DNA of 64,000 bases, taken from NCBI RefSeq assembly GCF_019061145.1, contig NZ_JAHQZS010000002.1:806001-870000 (forward strand), given 5' to 3'. Under the pieces are notes generated by a model. The model saw only the letters and a list, made by a program, of their open reading frames with translations, was not told the DNA's origin and made no database searches. Of the stretch, positions 53,667 to 62,399 are shown piece by piece (the stretch's first letter is position 1; each line of letters opens with the position of its first letter). The position numbers and the translations under genes were made by a program. This DNA is from Anianabacter salinae (GTDB taxonomy: Bacteria > Pseudomonadota > Alphaproteobacteria > Rhodobacterales > Rhodobacteraceae).

Positions 53667-53817
53667 GCTGTCGTCCTCCCCTTGATCGCCATATCGCGGG
53701 GGACAGACGGCACCCGGCGGCAGCCGGGCGGCCCATGACCTTCCCCCTCTGCAGATAGAATAGGCCGGTGAACCGATTAGGATATTATTTCTTTCCGCTA
53801 TAGCATAACATTTTGGT

Positions 53818-54768
53818 ATGAAACTCGACGAAAAGCACCTTATTCAGCTTGCGGCGGTCGTGGATGCGGGCGGCGTGACTCCCGCCGCCGTGCGCCTTGG
53901 CCTGTCGCAACCTGCCGTTTCGCGCACGCTGTCGGCGCTTGAAAAGCGCGTGGGAGAGCCGCTGTTCAAGTCCGGACGACGCCCGCTGGAGCCGACGATC
54001 ATCGGCGCGCAGCTTGCCCGCCACGGCCGCGTCATCATGGAAGCCTCGCGCAGGGCGTCCGAGACGGTGACGGGCTTTCGCTCTGGCTCTGTCGGCACGG
54101 TGCGGATCGCGGGCGTGCCGTTCTTCATGGACGCCTTCATCAGCCGGATGATCGGCGAGTTCCAGATGCTTGAACCGGACGTGCGGGTGGAACAGGGCTA
54201 TGGCAACCTCGAGGATCTCGAGAAGGGCATCGCGTCGAACCAACTTGATCTTGCGATCTGCCCGCTTGGGCTGGTCGAAGCGGCGCGGGGATTGCAGTTC
54301 ACGCCGATCCTCAAGGCGCGCAACATCGTCGCTTGCCGCACCGGGCACCCCTTGTTGCGGCGCACGCGGCTGGGGACCAACGATCTGGTGGATTTCCCCT
54401 GGATCGCGCCCCTGCCCGGCTCGCCGCTGCTGGCAGACCTGCACGCGATCCTTCTGTCGATCGGGTTGCCGGAAATCGGCATCCGCTATTCCGGCGGATC
54501 GCTGCTGTCGGTGTTCAACTATCTCGAGGAAACCGACGCATTGACGATTCTGCCGCACTCGGTGGTCTTTGCGCACCGCAAGGATCGCCAGATCACCGTG
54601 TTGCCGGTCGAGATCCCGCAGCCGCCCCGGTCGCTGGGCATCCTGCGCGTCGCGGGCGACACCGACCTGCCCAGTGCCGCCAAGCTGGCCAAGCACATCG
54701 TCCGGCAATTCGACGTGCTGCGCGCCTTGATCGAACGGCACCAGACATCCGTGGTGTGGGGCCCCTGA
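53818..54768 (+). CDS. LysR-family transcriptional regulator of unit C
   Basis: A 316-residue regulator with an N-terminal winged helix (VTPAAVRLGLSQPAVSRTLS at about 20-39) and a substrate-binding-like effector domain from about residue 90 that contains the VRIAGVPFFMDAF start. It is divergent from the dioxygenase gene with a 151-bp gap that includes an AT-rich stretch and the GCTATAGC palindrome at 53797-53804. Its stop codon lies inside a strong bidirectional terminator shared with hmuR. Confidence 0.91.
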   Translation: MKLDEKHLIQLAAVVDAGGVTPAAVRLGLSQPAVSRTLSALEKRVGEPLFKSGRRPLEPTIIGAQLARHGRVIMEASRRASETVTGFRSGSVGTVRIAGVPFFMDAFISRMIGEFQMLEPDVRVEQGYGNLEDLEKGIASNQLDLAICPLGLVEAARGLQFTPILKARNIVACRTGHPLLRRTRLGTNDLVDFPWIAPLPGSPLLADLHAILLSIGLPEIGIRYSGGSLLSVFNYLEETDALTILPHSVVFAHRKDRQITVLPVEIPQPPRSLGILRVAGDTDLPSAAKLAKHIVRQFDVLRALIERHQTSVVWGP

Positions 54769-54782
54769 CACCCAGGGGCCCC
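54758..54782. terminator. Bidirectional hairpin terminator between LysR gene and hmuR
   Basis: A perfect 10-bp stem GGGGCCCCTG / CAGGGGCCCC with a 5-nt loop. The left arm contains the LysR stop codon and the right arm ends 14 bp before the hmuR stop. Position between convergent genes supports termination, although no T-tract is present. Confidence 0.65.
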
Positions 54783-54795
54783 GATCTGCGAAGGG

Positions 54796-56841
54796 TCAGA
54801 AGGTCCGCGCCAACGTCACCTTGAAGTTCCGCCCCAACGCGGGACGCGTCGACAGGTAGGGCGTGTAGGCGGTGTCAAACACGTTCTCGACCCCGAACCG
54901 CATCTCGGTCCCGGCAAGGACGCCGTTCTGCGGTGTCCATGTGGCGCGCAGGTTGTGGATGCCGTAGCCCGGCGCCGATGCTCCGTTCGTGACCTTGGCA
55001 AAGGCGGCGTCCACCTCCCAGCTCAGGTCGAGCGTCTCGCCAAAGCGGCGGCCAAGCGTGAGCTGCACGTTGTTCGCCGGAACCCCGCGCCAGTCGACGA
55101 TCGTGCCCGACGGCTGGAACTCGGCCCCCGACGCGATGTTGGCGTTCAGGTCCGCGTAGTAGCCGGTCTCCAGCGCATAGGACGCTTCCAACTCGACGCC
55201 CTTGGTCTGCACGCTGTTCGGGCGCTGCGTGGTCGATCCCGCGACGGTGTAGGACGTGATGTCCCAAAGCGTCGCGTGGTAGAGGTTCGCCTTGATCGCA
55301 AAGCGGTCACCGCCGGTGAACAGGCTGTCCCGGGCAAAGGACGCGCCAATCTCGTAGGTCTCGGCCTTCTCGCTCTGCTGCATCAGCGCGGCGCTGTTCA
55401 GATCGTCGATGATCGGCAGCCCCTCGGTATAGGCGTAGCTGCCGAACACCGCAAAGCCGTTGCCGAAGGCATAGCGCGCCGACAGCCCGCCCATCAGCGC
55501 GTCATTGGTGAAGGTGCCGTTGTTCGGCGCGGTGGAACCAACGACGGTCGAGGTCTCGTAGCGCAGCGCCGGGGTCAGGGTGAGCGACGGCGTGATCTGC
55601 ATCTCGTCGATGGCGAAGACGGCAAAGCGGTTGTCGTAACCGCCGGGCGCAGAGTTCGCATCCAGCCGGTCACGGTGGATCAACTCGATCCCGGCGCGCA
55701 AGGAATGCTCGACCCCGCCGGTGGCGAAGCGCGCGGTGTTCTTGAACGTCAGCTTGGTGGTCTGGAACCGCTGGTCGGCATTCACGACGGCGAAGCCGCC
55801 CGCCGGGAACGGAAAGCCGCAGGGGAATGGCGGGCCACCTTCGCAGGACGAACTGCCGGGGATGTAATGCTGCTCGATCTCCTGGTTGGCGAAGGACAGG
55901 TTCACCTCCAGGTCGACCAGCGGGTTGCCGACGGGCGTGAATTCATAGGTCAGCGCGGCGGTGTCCGACTTGGTGAAGCGGTCGACGTTGCCAAAGGTCG
56001 CGTCGGTGGTCAGGAAGGTGTCATAGGGCACGTCGCGGTCGCTGGCGGTGGTGCTGGTGTAGCTGAAGCCTACCGCGTGCTCGGCGTTGGTGCCAAAGCT
56101 GTAGCGCGCTTTCAGCAGGTAGGACGGCAGTTGGAACGCGCTGTTGCCGATCACGGCGCCGGTGCCGTCGGTCTGGTTGGACTGGCTGCGGTAGGTGTAG
56201 TTGGCGAGGAACTCCATCCGCTGGGTCGGTTGCCAGGCCAGCGTCGCACCACCGACAAAGCCCGCCCCGTTCGAGGAATAGCCCAGCGTCGGGCGAACCG
56301 CGAAACCCGGCACGCCCCCTGTCAGGTCCGAGGCGTCGATGGTTTCCAGCCGCACCACGCCGCCGATGATCCCCGAGCCGTATTCGAAACTGCCGACGGT
56401 GCCGCGGATCACCTCGATCTCGCGGTAAAGCGTGGGATCGGTGAACAGTTGCGTGCCGATCCGGTAGAGTTCTTCCGACCCGACCGACGCGCCGTCGACC
56501 TGCACCGCGACCTTCTGGTCGGTGCCGAAGGTGGAGTTGGCGCCGAAGCCGCGGATGTTGATGCCCGACCCTTGCGGAGTCGAGCCGTTCACCAGGTTCA
56601 CGCCCGGCACCGAATCGACCAACTCGGCGATGGTGCTGCCCTGCCGGTCGTCGATCTCGCGCTGGTCGATTTCCGTGACCGGCGTTGCGGTCTGCGTCTG
56701 CACGTCCCGCTTGCTTTGGCCGATCACCACGGTTCCGAGAAAGCCGTCGCCGGCGTCTTGCGACAGTGCCGGGACAGCAAGAAGAACTGCCGTCACGGCG
56801 GTGCCGCCGCACAAGGCGGCGCGACTGGAGAATCTTTGCAT
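54796..56841 (-). CDS. hmuR: TonB-dependent heme receptor
   Basis: A 681-residue outer-membrane receptor importing heme (hemin or hemoprotein). A signal peptide of about 28 residues is followed by a plug domain with a TonB-box-like stretch near GTVVIGQSK and the IAELVDSVPGVNLVNG plug segment. The beta-barrel ends in VTLARTF with terminal Phe. Two Cys lie in an extracellular-looking loop (SSCEGGPPFPCG). It is divergent from hmuS, sharing a 212-bp control region with an iron-responsive box. Confidence 0.9.
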   Translation of the reverse strand: MQRFSSRAALCGGTAVTAVLLAVPALSQDAGDGFLGTVVIGQSKRDVQTQTATPVTEIDQREIDDRQGSTIAELVDSVPGVNLVNGSTPQGSGINIRGFGANSTFGTDQKVAVQVDGASVGSEELYRIGTQLFTDPTLYREIEVIRGTVGSFEYGSGIIGGVVRLETIDASDLTGGVPGFAVRPTLGYSSNGAGFVGGATLAWQPTQRMEFLANYTYRSQSNQTDGTGAVIGNSAFQLPSYLLKARYSFGTNAEHAVGFSYTSTTASDRDVPYDTFLTTDATFGNVDRFTKSDTAALTYEFTPVGNPLVDLEVNLSFANQEIEQHYIPGSSSCEGGPPFPCGFPFPAGGFAVVNADQRFQTTKLTFKNTARFATGGVEHSLRAGIELIHRDRLDANSAPGGYDNRFAVFAIDEMQITPSLTLTPALRYETSTVVGSTAPNNGTFTNDALMGGLSARYAFGNGFAVFGSYAYTEGLPIIDDLNSAALMQQSEKAETYEIGASFARDSLFTGGDRFAIKANLYHATLWDITSYTVAGSTTQRPNSVQTKGVELEASYALETGYYADLNANIASGAEFQPSGTIVDWRGVPANNVQLTLGRRFGETLDLSWEVDAAFAKVTNGASAPGYGIHNLRATWTPQNGVLAGTEMRFGVENVFDTAYTPYLSTRPALGRNFKVTLARTF

Positions 56842-56933
56842 GTCATACCCTTCGAGGAGTGTCCGTCACCTCTGCTCGCTCGGGCTGGCTGGGTGAATTT
56901 CCGTGATTTTTCCGCTCGATTTCAGCGGAGCAC

Positions 56934-56962
56934 TTGCACCCCTATCGAATCCTGATTAAAAA
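56934..56962 (+). promoter_or_regulatory. Candidate promoter of the hmuS operon
   Basis: TTGCAC (-35, 56934-56939) and TAAAAA (-10-like, 56957-56962) are spaced by 17 bp, about 90 bp upstream of hmuS. The -10 overlaps the RirA-type box at 56953-56967. Confidence 0.35.
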
Positions 56963-56967
56963 AGTCA
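56953..56967. promoter_or_regulatory. RirA/iron-rhodo-type box, TGA-N9-TCA
   Basis: TGA at 56953-56955 and TCA at 56965-56967 flank a 9-bp AT-rich centre (TTAAAAAAG). This is the spacing of the iron-rhodo box used by RirA in Rhodobacterales and Rhizobiales. It lies between hmuR and hmuS and overlaps the hmuS promoter -10, fitting repression when iron is ample. The regulator gene is not in the window. Confidence 0.55.
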
Positions 56968-57053
56968 AGAATACATCGAGACCCGAGCTCGTCAGCCAAA
57001 CGCGCCCTGCCGCGTCAGCCAGCCGGCCTGAATCAAACGACAGGATTGACCTT

Positions 57054-58106
57054 ATGGCGACGACCCAATCGCTTGCTCCCGCGGACATCCGCGGGGCGCG
57101 CACCGACTTTCCGAAACTCCGCGACCGCGACCTTGCCGAGAAGATCGGAGTGTCCGAGGCGCAGCTTCTGGCGGCCTTCACCGGCACCGATGTCACCCGC
57201 ATCGCCGCGCATCCCGATGTGCTGATGCCTGCCATCGAGACCCTGGGCGAGGTGATGGCGCTGACCCGCACGGCGTCCTGCGTGCACGAAAAGGTCGGGC
57301 GTTATGCCAATTACCATTCAGGCGATCACGCCGCGATGGTGCTGACCGAGGACATCGACCTGCGGATTTTCCCGTCGCACTGGCAGCACGCCTTTCTGGT
57401 CGAGCGCGACTCGGATGCCGGGGTGCGCCGCAGCCTGCAGGTGTTCGACGCCGCCGGGGATGCCGTCCACAAGGTGCACCTGCGGGAAGGTTCCGACATC
57501 GCGGCCTTCGCGGCGATCCGCGACGGGCTGGCGATCGACGACCAGTCCCAGACGCTGGAGGTCGCACCGCGCAAGCCGGTCGAGGCGCCAAGGTCCGACG
57601 CCTCGAAGCTGGACATCCTGCGCAAGGAATGGACGCGGATGACCGACACGCACCAGTTCCTGCGGCTTGTCTCAAAGCTGAAAATGAACCGCCTCGGCGC
57701 CTACCGCATCGCCGGCGCGCCGCATGTGCGCCCGCTTGCCCCCACGGCGGCGGACGCGATGCTGCAGGCTGTGAGGGAGGCCGGGATCGAGGTGATGATC
57801 TTTGTCGGCAACCTCGGCTGCATCCAGATCCACACCGGGCCCATCGAGACGCTGAAATCCATGGGGCCGTGGCAGAACGTCATGGACCCGCGCTTCAACC
57901 TGCATCTGCGGCTCGATCATGTGGCCGAGGTCTGGGCGGTCGAGAAACCCACCCAGCGCGGCCCCGCCGTGTCGGTCGAAGCGTTCGACGCAGACGGCGG
58001 CCTGACCTTCCAGGTGTTCGGCGTCGGCAAGGAGGGGCGGGATTCGCGGCCTGCGTGGCGCGCCATCGTCGAGACCCTGCAAACTGCCGAAACGGAGGCC
58101 GTCTGA
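57054..58106 (+). CDS. hmuS: Hemin-degrading factor / heme chaperone HmuS
   Basis: A 350-residue cytoplasmic protein of the HmuS/ChuS/PhuS family with two homologous halves. The N-terminal half has VHEKVGRYANYHSGDHAAMV, and the C-terminal half has GNLGCIQIHTGPIETLKSMG followed by MDPRFNLHLRLDHVAEVW. These are the heme-binding repeats. The start at 57054 follows AGGA and matches the family; a longer frame upstream runs through the promoter region. It overlaps hmuT (TGATG). Confidence 0.92.
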   Translation: MATTQSLAPADIRGARTDFPKLRDRDLAEKIGVSEAQLLAAFTGTDVTRIAAHPDVLMPAIETLGEVMALTRTASCVHEKVGRYANYHSGDHAAMVLTEDIDLRIFPSHWQHAFLVERDSDAGVRRSLQVFDAAGDAVHKVHLREGSDIAAFAAIRDGLAIDDQSQTLEVAPRKPVEAPRSDASKLDILRKEWTRMTDTHQFLRLVSKLKMNRLGAYRIAGAPHVRPLAPTAADAMLQAVREAGIEVMIFVGNLGCIQIHTGPIETLKSMGPWQNVMDPRFNLHLRLDHVAEVWAVEKPTQRGPAVSVEAFDADGGLTFQVFGVGKEGRDSRPAWRAIVETLQTAETEAV

Positions 58107-59002
58107 TGCCCCGTCTGTTCTTGCTGCCGCTGAAATCGCTGGCCGCCAGCGTGTCCGTCCTTGCCTTTGGCCTTGCCCTTGCCGTCCTTCCCGGAGGCGC
58201 GCGCGATGCCGAGGCCGTCGAGGATGACCTGCGCGTGCTGTCCATCGGCGGGTCTGTGACGGAAATCGTTTATGCGTTGGGACAGGGCGACCGGCTTGTC
58301 GCCCGCGACACCACGTCAAGCTTTCCGCCCGAGGCGGTCGCCCTGCCCGATGTCGGCTATATCCGTGCGCTGTCGCCAGAGGGCGTGCTGTCGGTGAACC
58401 CCGACCTCATCATCTCGGAAGAAGGCGCAGGTCCGCCCGAGGCGCTGGACGTGCTGCACGCCGCCGCAATCGACTGGGTGACGGTGCCCGAGGACCCTAC
58501 GGCGGAAGGCGTGGCGCAGAAGATCCGCGCCGTCGGCGCCGCACTTGGGGCCAGGGACCGCGCCGAGGCGCTTGCCGCCACCGTCGAGGCCGATCTGAAG
58601 GCCGCCGCCGCCAAGGCAGCCGCCCATGACGGGGCGCCGAAGCGCGTCCTGTTCATCCTCTCGACCCAAGGCGGGCGGATCATGGCGTCGGGCACCGGCA
58701 CCGCAGCCGCCGCGATCATCGGGCTTGCGGGCGGGCAGAACGCAATCACCGAGTTCGAGGGCTACAAGCCCCTGACCGACGAAGCCGTCAGCCAGGCCGC
58801 ACCGGACGTGATCCTGATGATGGACCGGGGCGGCGATCACGGCGCGGCGGATGACGAGTTGTTCGCCATGCCCGCCCTTGTGACGACGCCCGCCGCCGAA
58901 ACCCGCTCGGTCATCCGGATGGACGGGCTGTATCTTCTGGGGTTCGGGCCGCGCACCGCGCAGGCGGTCAGCGATCTCAGCGCGCATCTCTACGGGGGCT
59001 GA
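58106..59002 (+). CDS. hmuT: Heme ABC transporter substrate-binding protein HmuT
   Basis: A 298-residue periplasmic heme-binding protein (PF01497). A signal peptide of about 35 residues is followed by LRVLSIGGSVTEIVYALG and the ILSTQGGRIMASGTGTAA segment typical of HmuT. It ends in GFGPRTAQAVSDLSAHL. The ATG overlaps the hmuS stop, and hmuU begins 4 bp downstream. Confidence 0.9.
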   Translation: MPRLFLLPLKSLAASVSVLAFGLALAVLPGGARDAEAVEDDLRVLSIGGSVTEIVYALGQGDRLVARDTTSSFPPEAVALPDVGYIRALSPEGVLSVNPDLIISEEGAGPPEALDVLHAAAIDWVTVPEDPTAEGVAQKIRAVGAALGARDRAEALAATVEADLKAAAAKAAAHDGAPKRVLFILSTQGGRIMASGTGTAAAAIIGLAGGQNAITEFEGYKPLTDEAVSQAAPDVILMMDRGGDHGAADDELFAMPALVTTPAAETRSVIRMDGLYLLGFGPRTAQAVSDLSAHLYGG

Positions 59003-59006
59003 ACCG

Positions 59007-60086
59007 ATGGCGGTGATGGACTTTGCAGGCGGCAGCGCGCCCGCCGCGCCCCGCGACCGGCTGCACGGGGCGCGCAGGATGCACCTTGTCCTCGGCCTCG
59101 TGCTGGCGGCGGCGAGCCTTGCCAGCCTTGGCGTCGGGGCAACGGACGTCTCGCTCTGGGACGTCGCGGGCAAGCTGCTGCGCGCCGAACCGCTGAGCCA
59201 GCTTGAACGGGTCGTGCTGGTCGACATCCGCCTGCCGCGCCTTGCCATGGGCATCGCGGTCGGCGGCGCGCTGGCGGTGTCGGGTGCAGTGATGCAGGGG
59301 TTGTTCCGCAATCCGCTGGCCGATCCCGGCCTTGTCGGCGTCGGCGCGGGCGCGGGGCTGGGCGCGATCACGATGATCGTTCTGGGCGCGATGCTGCCCG
59401 CCGCGATCATCGACAGCGTCGGAAATCATCTTGTCCCGCTTGGCGCTTTCTTCGGCGGCTGGGGGTCGACGCTGGTGCTCTACCGCGTGTCCACCCGCCA
59501 TGGGCGCACCTCGGTCGCCACGATGCTGCTGGCAGGGATCGCGCTGGGCGCGCTCGCGGGGGCGGTGTCGGGCATCCTTGTCTACATGGCCGACGACCAG
59601 CAATTGCGCGATCTGACCTTCTGGGGCCTCGGCTCGCTCGCAGGGGCAAGCTGGGCCAAGGTCGCCGCCGCCCTGCCGCTGATCGCCGCCGCCCTGGCCG
59701 CAAGCCTGTTCATGGGGCGCGGGCTGAACGGGTTGGCGCTGGGCGAGGCGACGGCGGCGCATATCGGCATCCCTGTGCAGCGCCTGAAATCCGCCGCGAT
59801 CCTTGCAGTCGCGGGCGCGACCGGCGCGGCGGTGGCGGTGTCGGGCGGCATCGGCTTTATCGGCATCGTCGTGCCGCACCTACTGCGCCTTGGCACCGGT
59901 CCCGATCACCGCGCGCTTCTGCCCAACGCCGCGCTGCTGGGGGCAACGCTGCTGATCCTCGCCGACATCGTCAGCCGCACGATCATCGCGCCTGCGGAAC
60001 TGCCCATCGGCATCGTGACGGCGGTGATGGGCGCGCCGGTGTTCCTGTGGATCCTGTTGCGCCGCCGCGGTTTAGTGGATCTCTGA
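59007..60086 (+). CDS. hmuU: Heme ABC transporter permease HmuU
   Basis: A 359-residue FecCD-type inner-membrane permease with about ten hydrophobic segments. Signature segments include VDIRLPRLAMGIAVGGALAV, MQGLFRNPLADPGLVGVGAG and SGGIGFIGIVVPHLLRLGTG. It moves heme into the cytoplasm together with HmuV. It lies 4 bp from hmuT and 1 bp from hmuV. Confidence 0.93.
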   Translation: MAVMDFAGGSAPAAPRDRLHGARRMHLVLGLVLAAASLASLGVGATDVSLWDVAGKLLRAEPLSQLERVVLVDIRLPRLAMGIAVGGALAVSGAVMQGLFRNPLADPGLVGVGAGAGLGAITMIVLGAMLPAAIIDSVGNHLVPLGAFFGGWGSTLVLYRVSTRHGRTSVATMLLAGIALGALAGAVSGILVYMADDQQLRDLTFWGLGSLAGASWAKVAAALPLIAAALAASLFMGRGLNGLALGEATAAHIGIPVQRLKSAAILAVAGATGAAVAVSGGIGFIGIVVPHLLRLGTGPDHRALLPNAALLGATLLILADIVSRTIIAPAELPIGIVTAVMGAPVFLWILLRRRGLVDL

Positions 60087-60087
60087 C

Positions 60088-60894
60088 ATGCTGGAGGCAC
60101 GCAATATCACCGTCTCGCTGGGCGGGCGCCGGGTGCTGGACGGGATCGACCTTGTCGCGCGTCCGGGGCGGATCACCGCCATCGTCGGGCCGAACGGATC
60201 GGGCAAGACCACGCTGCTGCGCGCTCTGACCGCCGACGTGCCGCATTCCGGCACGGTCAGCCTGAACGGGCGCGACACCGCCACCGCCCGCCCGTGGGAG
60301 CTTGCGGCGATCCGCGCCGTGCTGCCGCAGGCCTCGGCGCTGGCGTTCCCCTTCACCGTGATCGAGGTCGTCCGCATGGGCCTGCGCAGTGGCACCTCTG
60401 GCGGGCGCGAGGACATCGCCGCTGCCGCGCTGGCGCGTGTCGGTCTCGCAGAACACGCCCACCGCTTCTTTCAGGAGCTGTCCGGCGGCGAGCAGCAGCG
60501 CGCCCAACTGGCGCGCGTTCTGGCGCAGGTCTGGCACCCGCGTGCCCACGGAGCGCCCTGCTGGCTGTTCCTCGACGAGCCGGTGTCGAGCCTCGACATC
60601 GGCCACCAGATCGAGGTGATGTCCATCGCCCGCGACTACGCGGCGGCGGGCGGCGGGGTGGTGGCCGTGATGCACGACCTGAACCTGACCGCGCTCTTCG
60701 CCGAAAAGATCGCCGTGCTGTCCGAAGGCCGGATGCTGGCCTTTGGATCGCCGTCCGAGGTGATGACCGACGCGGTCCTGTCGCACGCCTATGGCTGCCG
60801 GTTGCGCGTGAACACCCGGCCCGACAAGGGCGTGCCGTTCCTGTTGCCCCACGCCGCCGCAGGCGCAGGCAGCATCCCCGAGGCCGCCGAATGA
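60088..60894 (+). CDS. hmuV: Heme ABC transporter ATPase HmuV
   Basis: A 268-residue ATPase with GPNGSGKTT at 34-42, the signature ELSGGEQQRAQLARVLAQVW, Walker B LFLDEPVSSLD and the H-loop MHDLNLTALFA. The HAHGAPCWLF-type insertion before Walker B is characteristic of HmuV. It completes the heme importer. The next gene starts 47 bp downstream on the same strand. Confidence 0.94.
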   Translation: MLEARNITVSLGGRRVLDGIDLVARPGRITAIVGPNGSGKTTLLRALTADVPHSGTVSLNGRDTATARPWELAAIRAVLPQASALAFPFTVIEVVRMGLRSGTSGGREDIAAAALARVGLAEHAHRFFQELSGGEQQRAQLARVLAQVWHPRAHGAPCWLFLDEPVSSLDIGHQIEVMSIARDYAAAGGGVVAVMHDLNLTALFAEKIAVLSEGRMLAFGSPSEVMTDAVLSHAYGCRLRVNTRPDKGVPFLLPHAAAGAGSIPEAAE

Positions 60895-60941
60895 CCCGGC
60901 CCGCCATCCTTCAAAGCCCCATCCCCAAGAGGCGCCCCATA

Positions 60942-61382
60942 ATGACACCCAGACCGATCCTTGCAGCCCTGACGATGGTTCTCGCCGCCCTGCCCGGCAC
61001 CGCGCTTGCGCAGGAGGCCGACACCGAGATCGGCGCGCACCTGTCGATCGAGTTGAACAGCGCGGCCACCGATGCGGGCGGCTGCGTTCTCAGCTTCGTC
61101 GCGATCAACGGTCATCCTGCGGACATCGGCAGCGCGGTGCTGGAGACGGTGCTGTTCGATGCCAGCGGACAGGTCGAGCGGCTGACGCTGTTCGACTTCG
61201 GCGCGCTGCCCTCGGCGCGTCCGCGCGTGCGCCAGTTCGCCGTCGCCGGGACCACCTGCAATGCGCTGTCGGCCCTGCTGATAAATGGCGCCGAGGAATG
61301 CGTGTCTGCCGATCTGGGCGAAGACGCCTGCACCGCCGGGATTGAGCTTCGCAGCCGCACCGACATCGAGGTGATGGGATGA
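60942..61382 (+). CDS. Small secreted four-cysteine protein of the heme operon
   Basis: A 146-residue protein with a clear signal peptide (about 1-23, ending ALAQ) and a short mature domain containing four Cys (in GGCVLSF, GTTCNAL, EECVSA and DACTAG). These probably form two disulfides in the periplasm. I do not recognise the family. The start at 60942 follows AAGAGG; an upstream in-frame ATG is possible. Its stop overlaps the exbB start (ATGA), so it is made with the energy-coupling proteins. That placement suggests a role in heme uptake or TonB function, which is inference only. Confidence 0.78.
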   Translation: MTPRPILAALTMVLAALPGTALAQEADTEIGAHLSIELNSAATDAGGCVLSFVAINGHPADIGSAVLETVLFDASGQVERLTLFDFGALPSARPRVRQFAVAGTTCNALSALLINGAEECVSADLGEDACTAGIELRSRTDIEVMG

Positions 61383-62035
61383 TGATGCACCTTGTCACCG
61401 CCCTGCGCGATATCGCCAATCTGGGCGGTCCCGTCGTTCTGCTGCTGATCGCCATCTCGGTCGTGACGCTGGCGCTGATCCTCTACAAGCTGTGGCAGTT
61501 CCGCGCCGCCGGGGTGGGCCGTCACATGGAACTGGCCAAGGCCGTCACCGCATGGGACGCTGGCGACAGGGCGGGCGCGCGGGACGCGCTCGGCCGCTCG
61601 CTCAGCTACCTTGCGCCGGTCATTGACATGGCCATGCAGGGCACCGTCGACCGCGCGCGACTCGAGGCCGAGGCGGAAGCGCGGTTCGAACGGCTGGAAC
61701 GCGGCTTTCCGTTCCTCGACATGGTCGCGCAACTGTCGCCGCTGCTGGGACTGTTCGGCACAGTTCTGGGCATGATCTCGGCCTTTCAGGCGTTGCAGGA
61801 CGCCGGATCGCAGGTCGATCCGTCGATCCTTGCGGGCGGGATCTGGGTGGCGCTGCTGACAACTGCAGTCGGGCTAGTCGTGGCGATGCCCACGTCCGCC
61901 GTCCTGTCGTGGATGCAGGCGCGGATGGACCGAGAGAGGGTGCTGGCGCTTGCCTCGCTGTCGGCGGTGCTGGCGCCGGTCGGACGCCCGCTGCGCAACG
62001 AACAGACGATGGAGACCGCGTTTGTCCCTGCTTAG
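61379..62035 (+). CDS. exbB: ExbB/TolQ-family proton channel protein
   Basis: A 218-residue inner-membrane protein of the MotA/TolQ/ExbB family with three hydrophobic segments. The conserved LEAEAEARFERLERGFPFLD and LSPLLGLFGTVLGMISAF segments carry the pore-lining core, with the GLVVAMPTSAVLSWMQ helix after. It forms the proton channel that energises TonB. Three consecutive ATGs make the start ambiguous by six bases. It is downstream of the hmu genes, so this set is probably dedicated to heme. Confidence 0.92.
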   Translation: MMMHLVTALRDIANLGGPVVLLLIAISVVTLALILYKLWQFRAAGVGRHMELAKAVTAWDAGDRAGARDALGRSLSYLAPVIDMAMQGTVDRARLEAEAEARFERLERGFPFLDMVAQLSPLLGLFGTVLGMISAFQALQDAGSQVDPSILAGGIWVALLTTAVGLVVAMPTSAVLSWMQARMDRERVLALASLSAVLAPVGRPLRNEQTMETAFVPA

Positions 62036-62399
62036 ACCGCCCCGCCGCCGCAGGCTGTCGCTCACGCCGCTGATCGACGTGATCGTCCTGCTGCTGCTGT
62101 TCTTCATGCTGTCCTCGACCTTCTCGCGCTTCGGCGAGGTCGATCTGGCCGGGGCGGGCAGCGCGAAAGCGGGTGCCGGGGCACCGCCCCTGTTCCTCAA
62201 GCTGTCGTCCGAGGCGGCATCGCTCAACGGCGCGGCGGTCACGCTGGATGCCCTTGCGGGCCGCCTTGGCGCCAAGGGCGAAGAACGCACGCTTCTGGTC
62301 TCGCCCTCGGGCGATGTCACCGCGCAGCGGCTGACCGATGCGCTGGTCGCGGTGGCCGGGGTTCCCGCCCTGCGCGTCGTCGTGCTGGGCGGATCATGA
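62022..62399 (+). CDS. exbD: ExbD/TolR-family protein 1
   Basis: A 125-residue single-pass inner-membrane protein. The membrane helix begins LTPLIDVIVLLLLFFML, with the essential proton-carrying Asp at residue 19. The periplasmic domain follows. The start is taken as TTG at 62022, which overlaps the exbB end by 14 bp and has GGAGA upstream. No ATG is available before the helix. Confidence 0.88.
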   Translation: MSLLRPPRRRRLSLTPLIDVIVLLLLFFMLSSTFSRFGEVDLAGAGSAKAGAGAPPLFLKLSSEAASLNGAAVTLDALAGRLGAKGEERTLLVSPSGDVTAQRLTDALVAVAGVPALRVVVLGGS

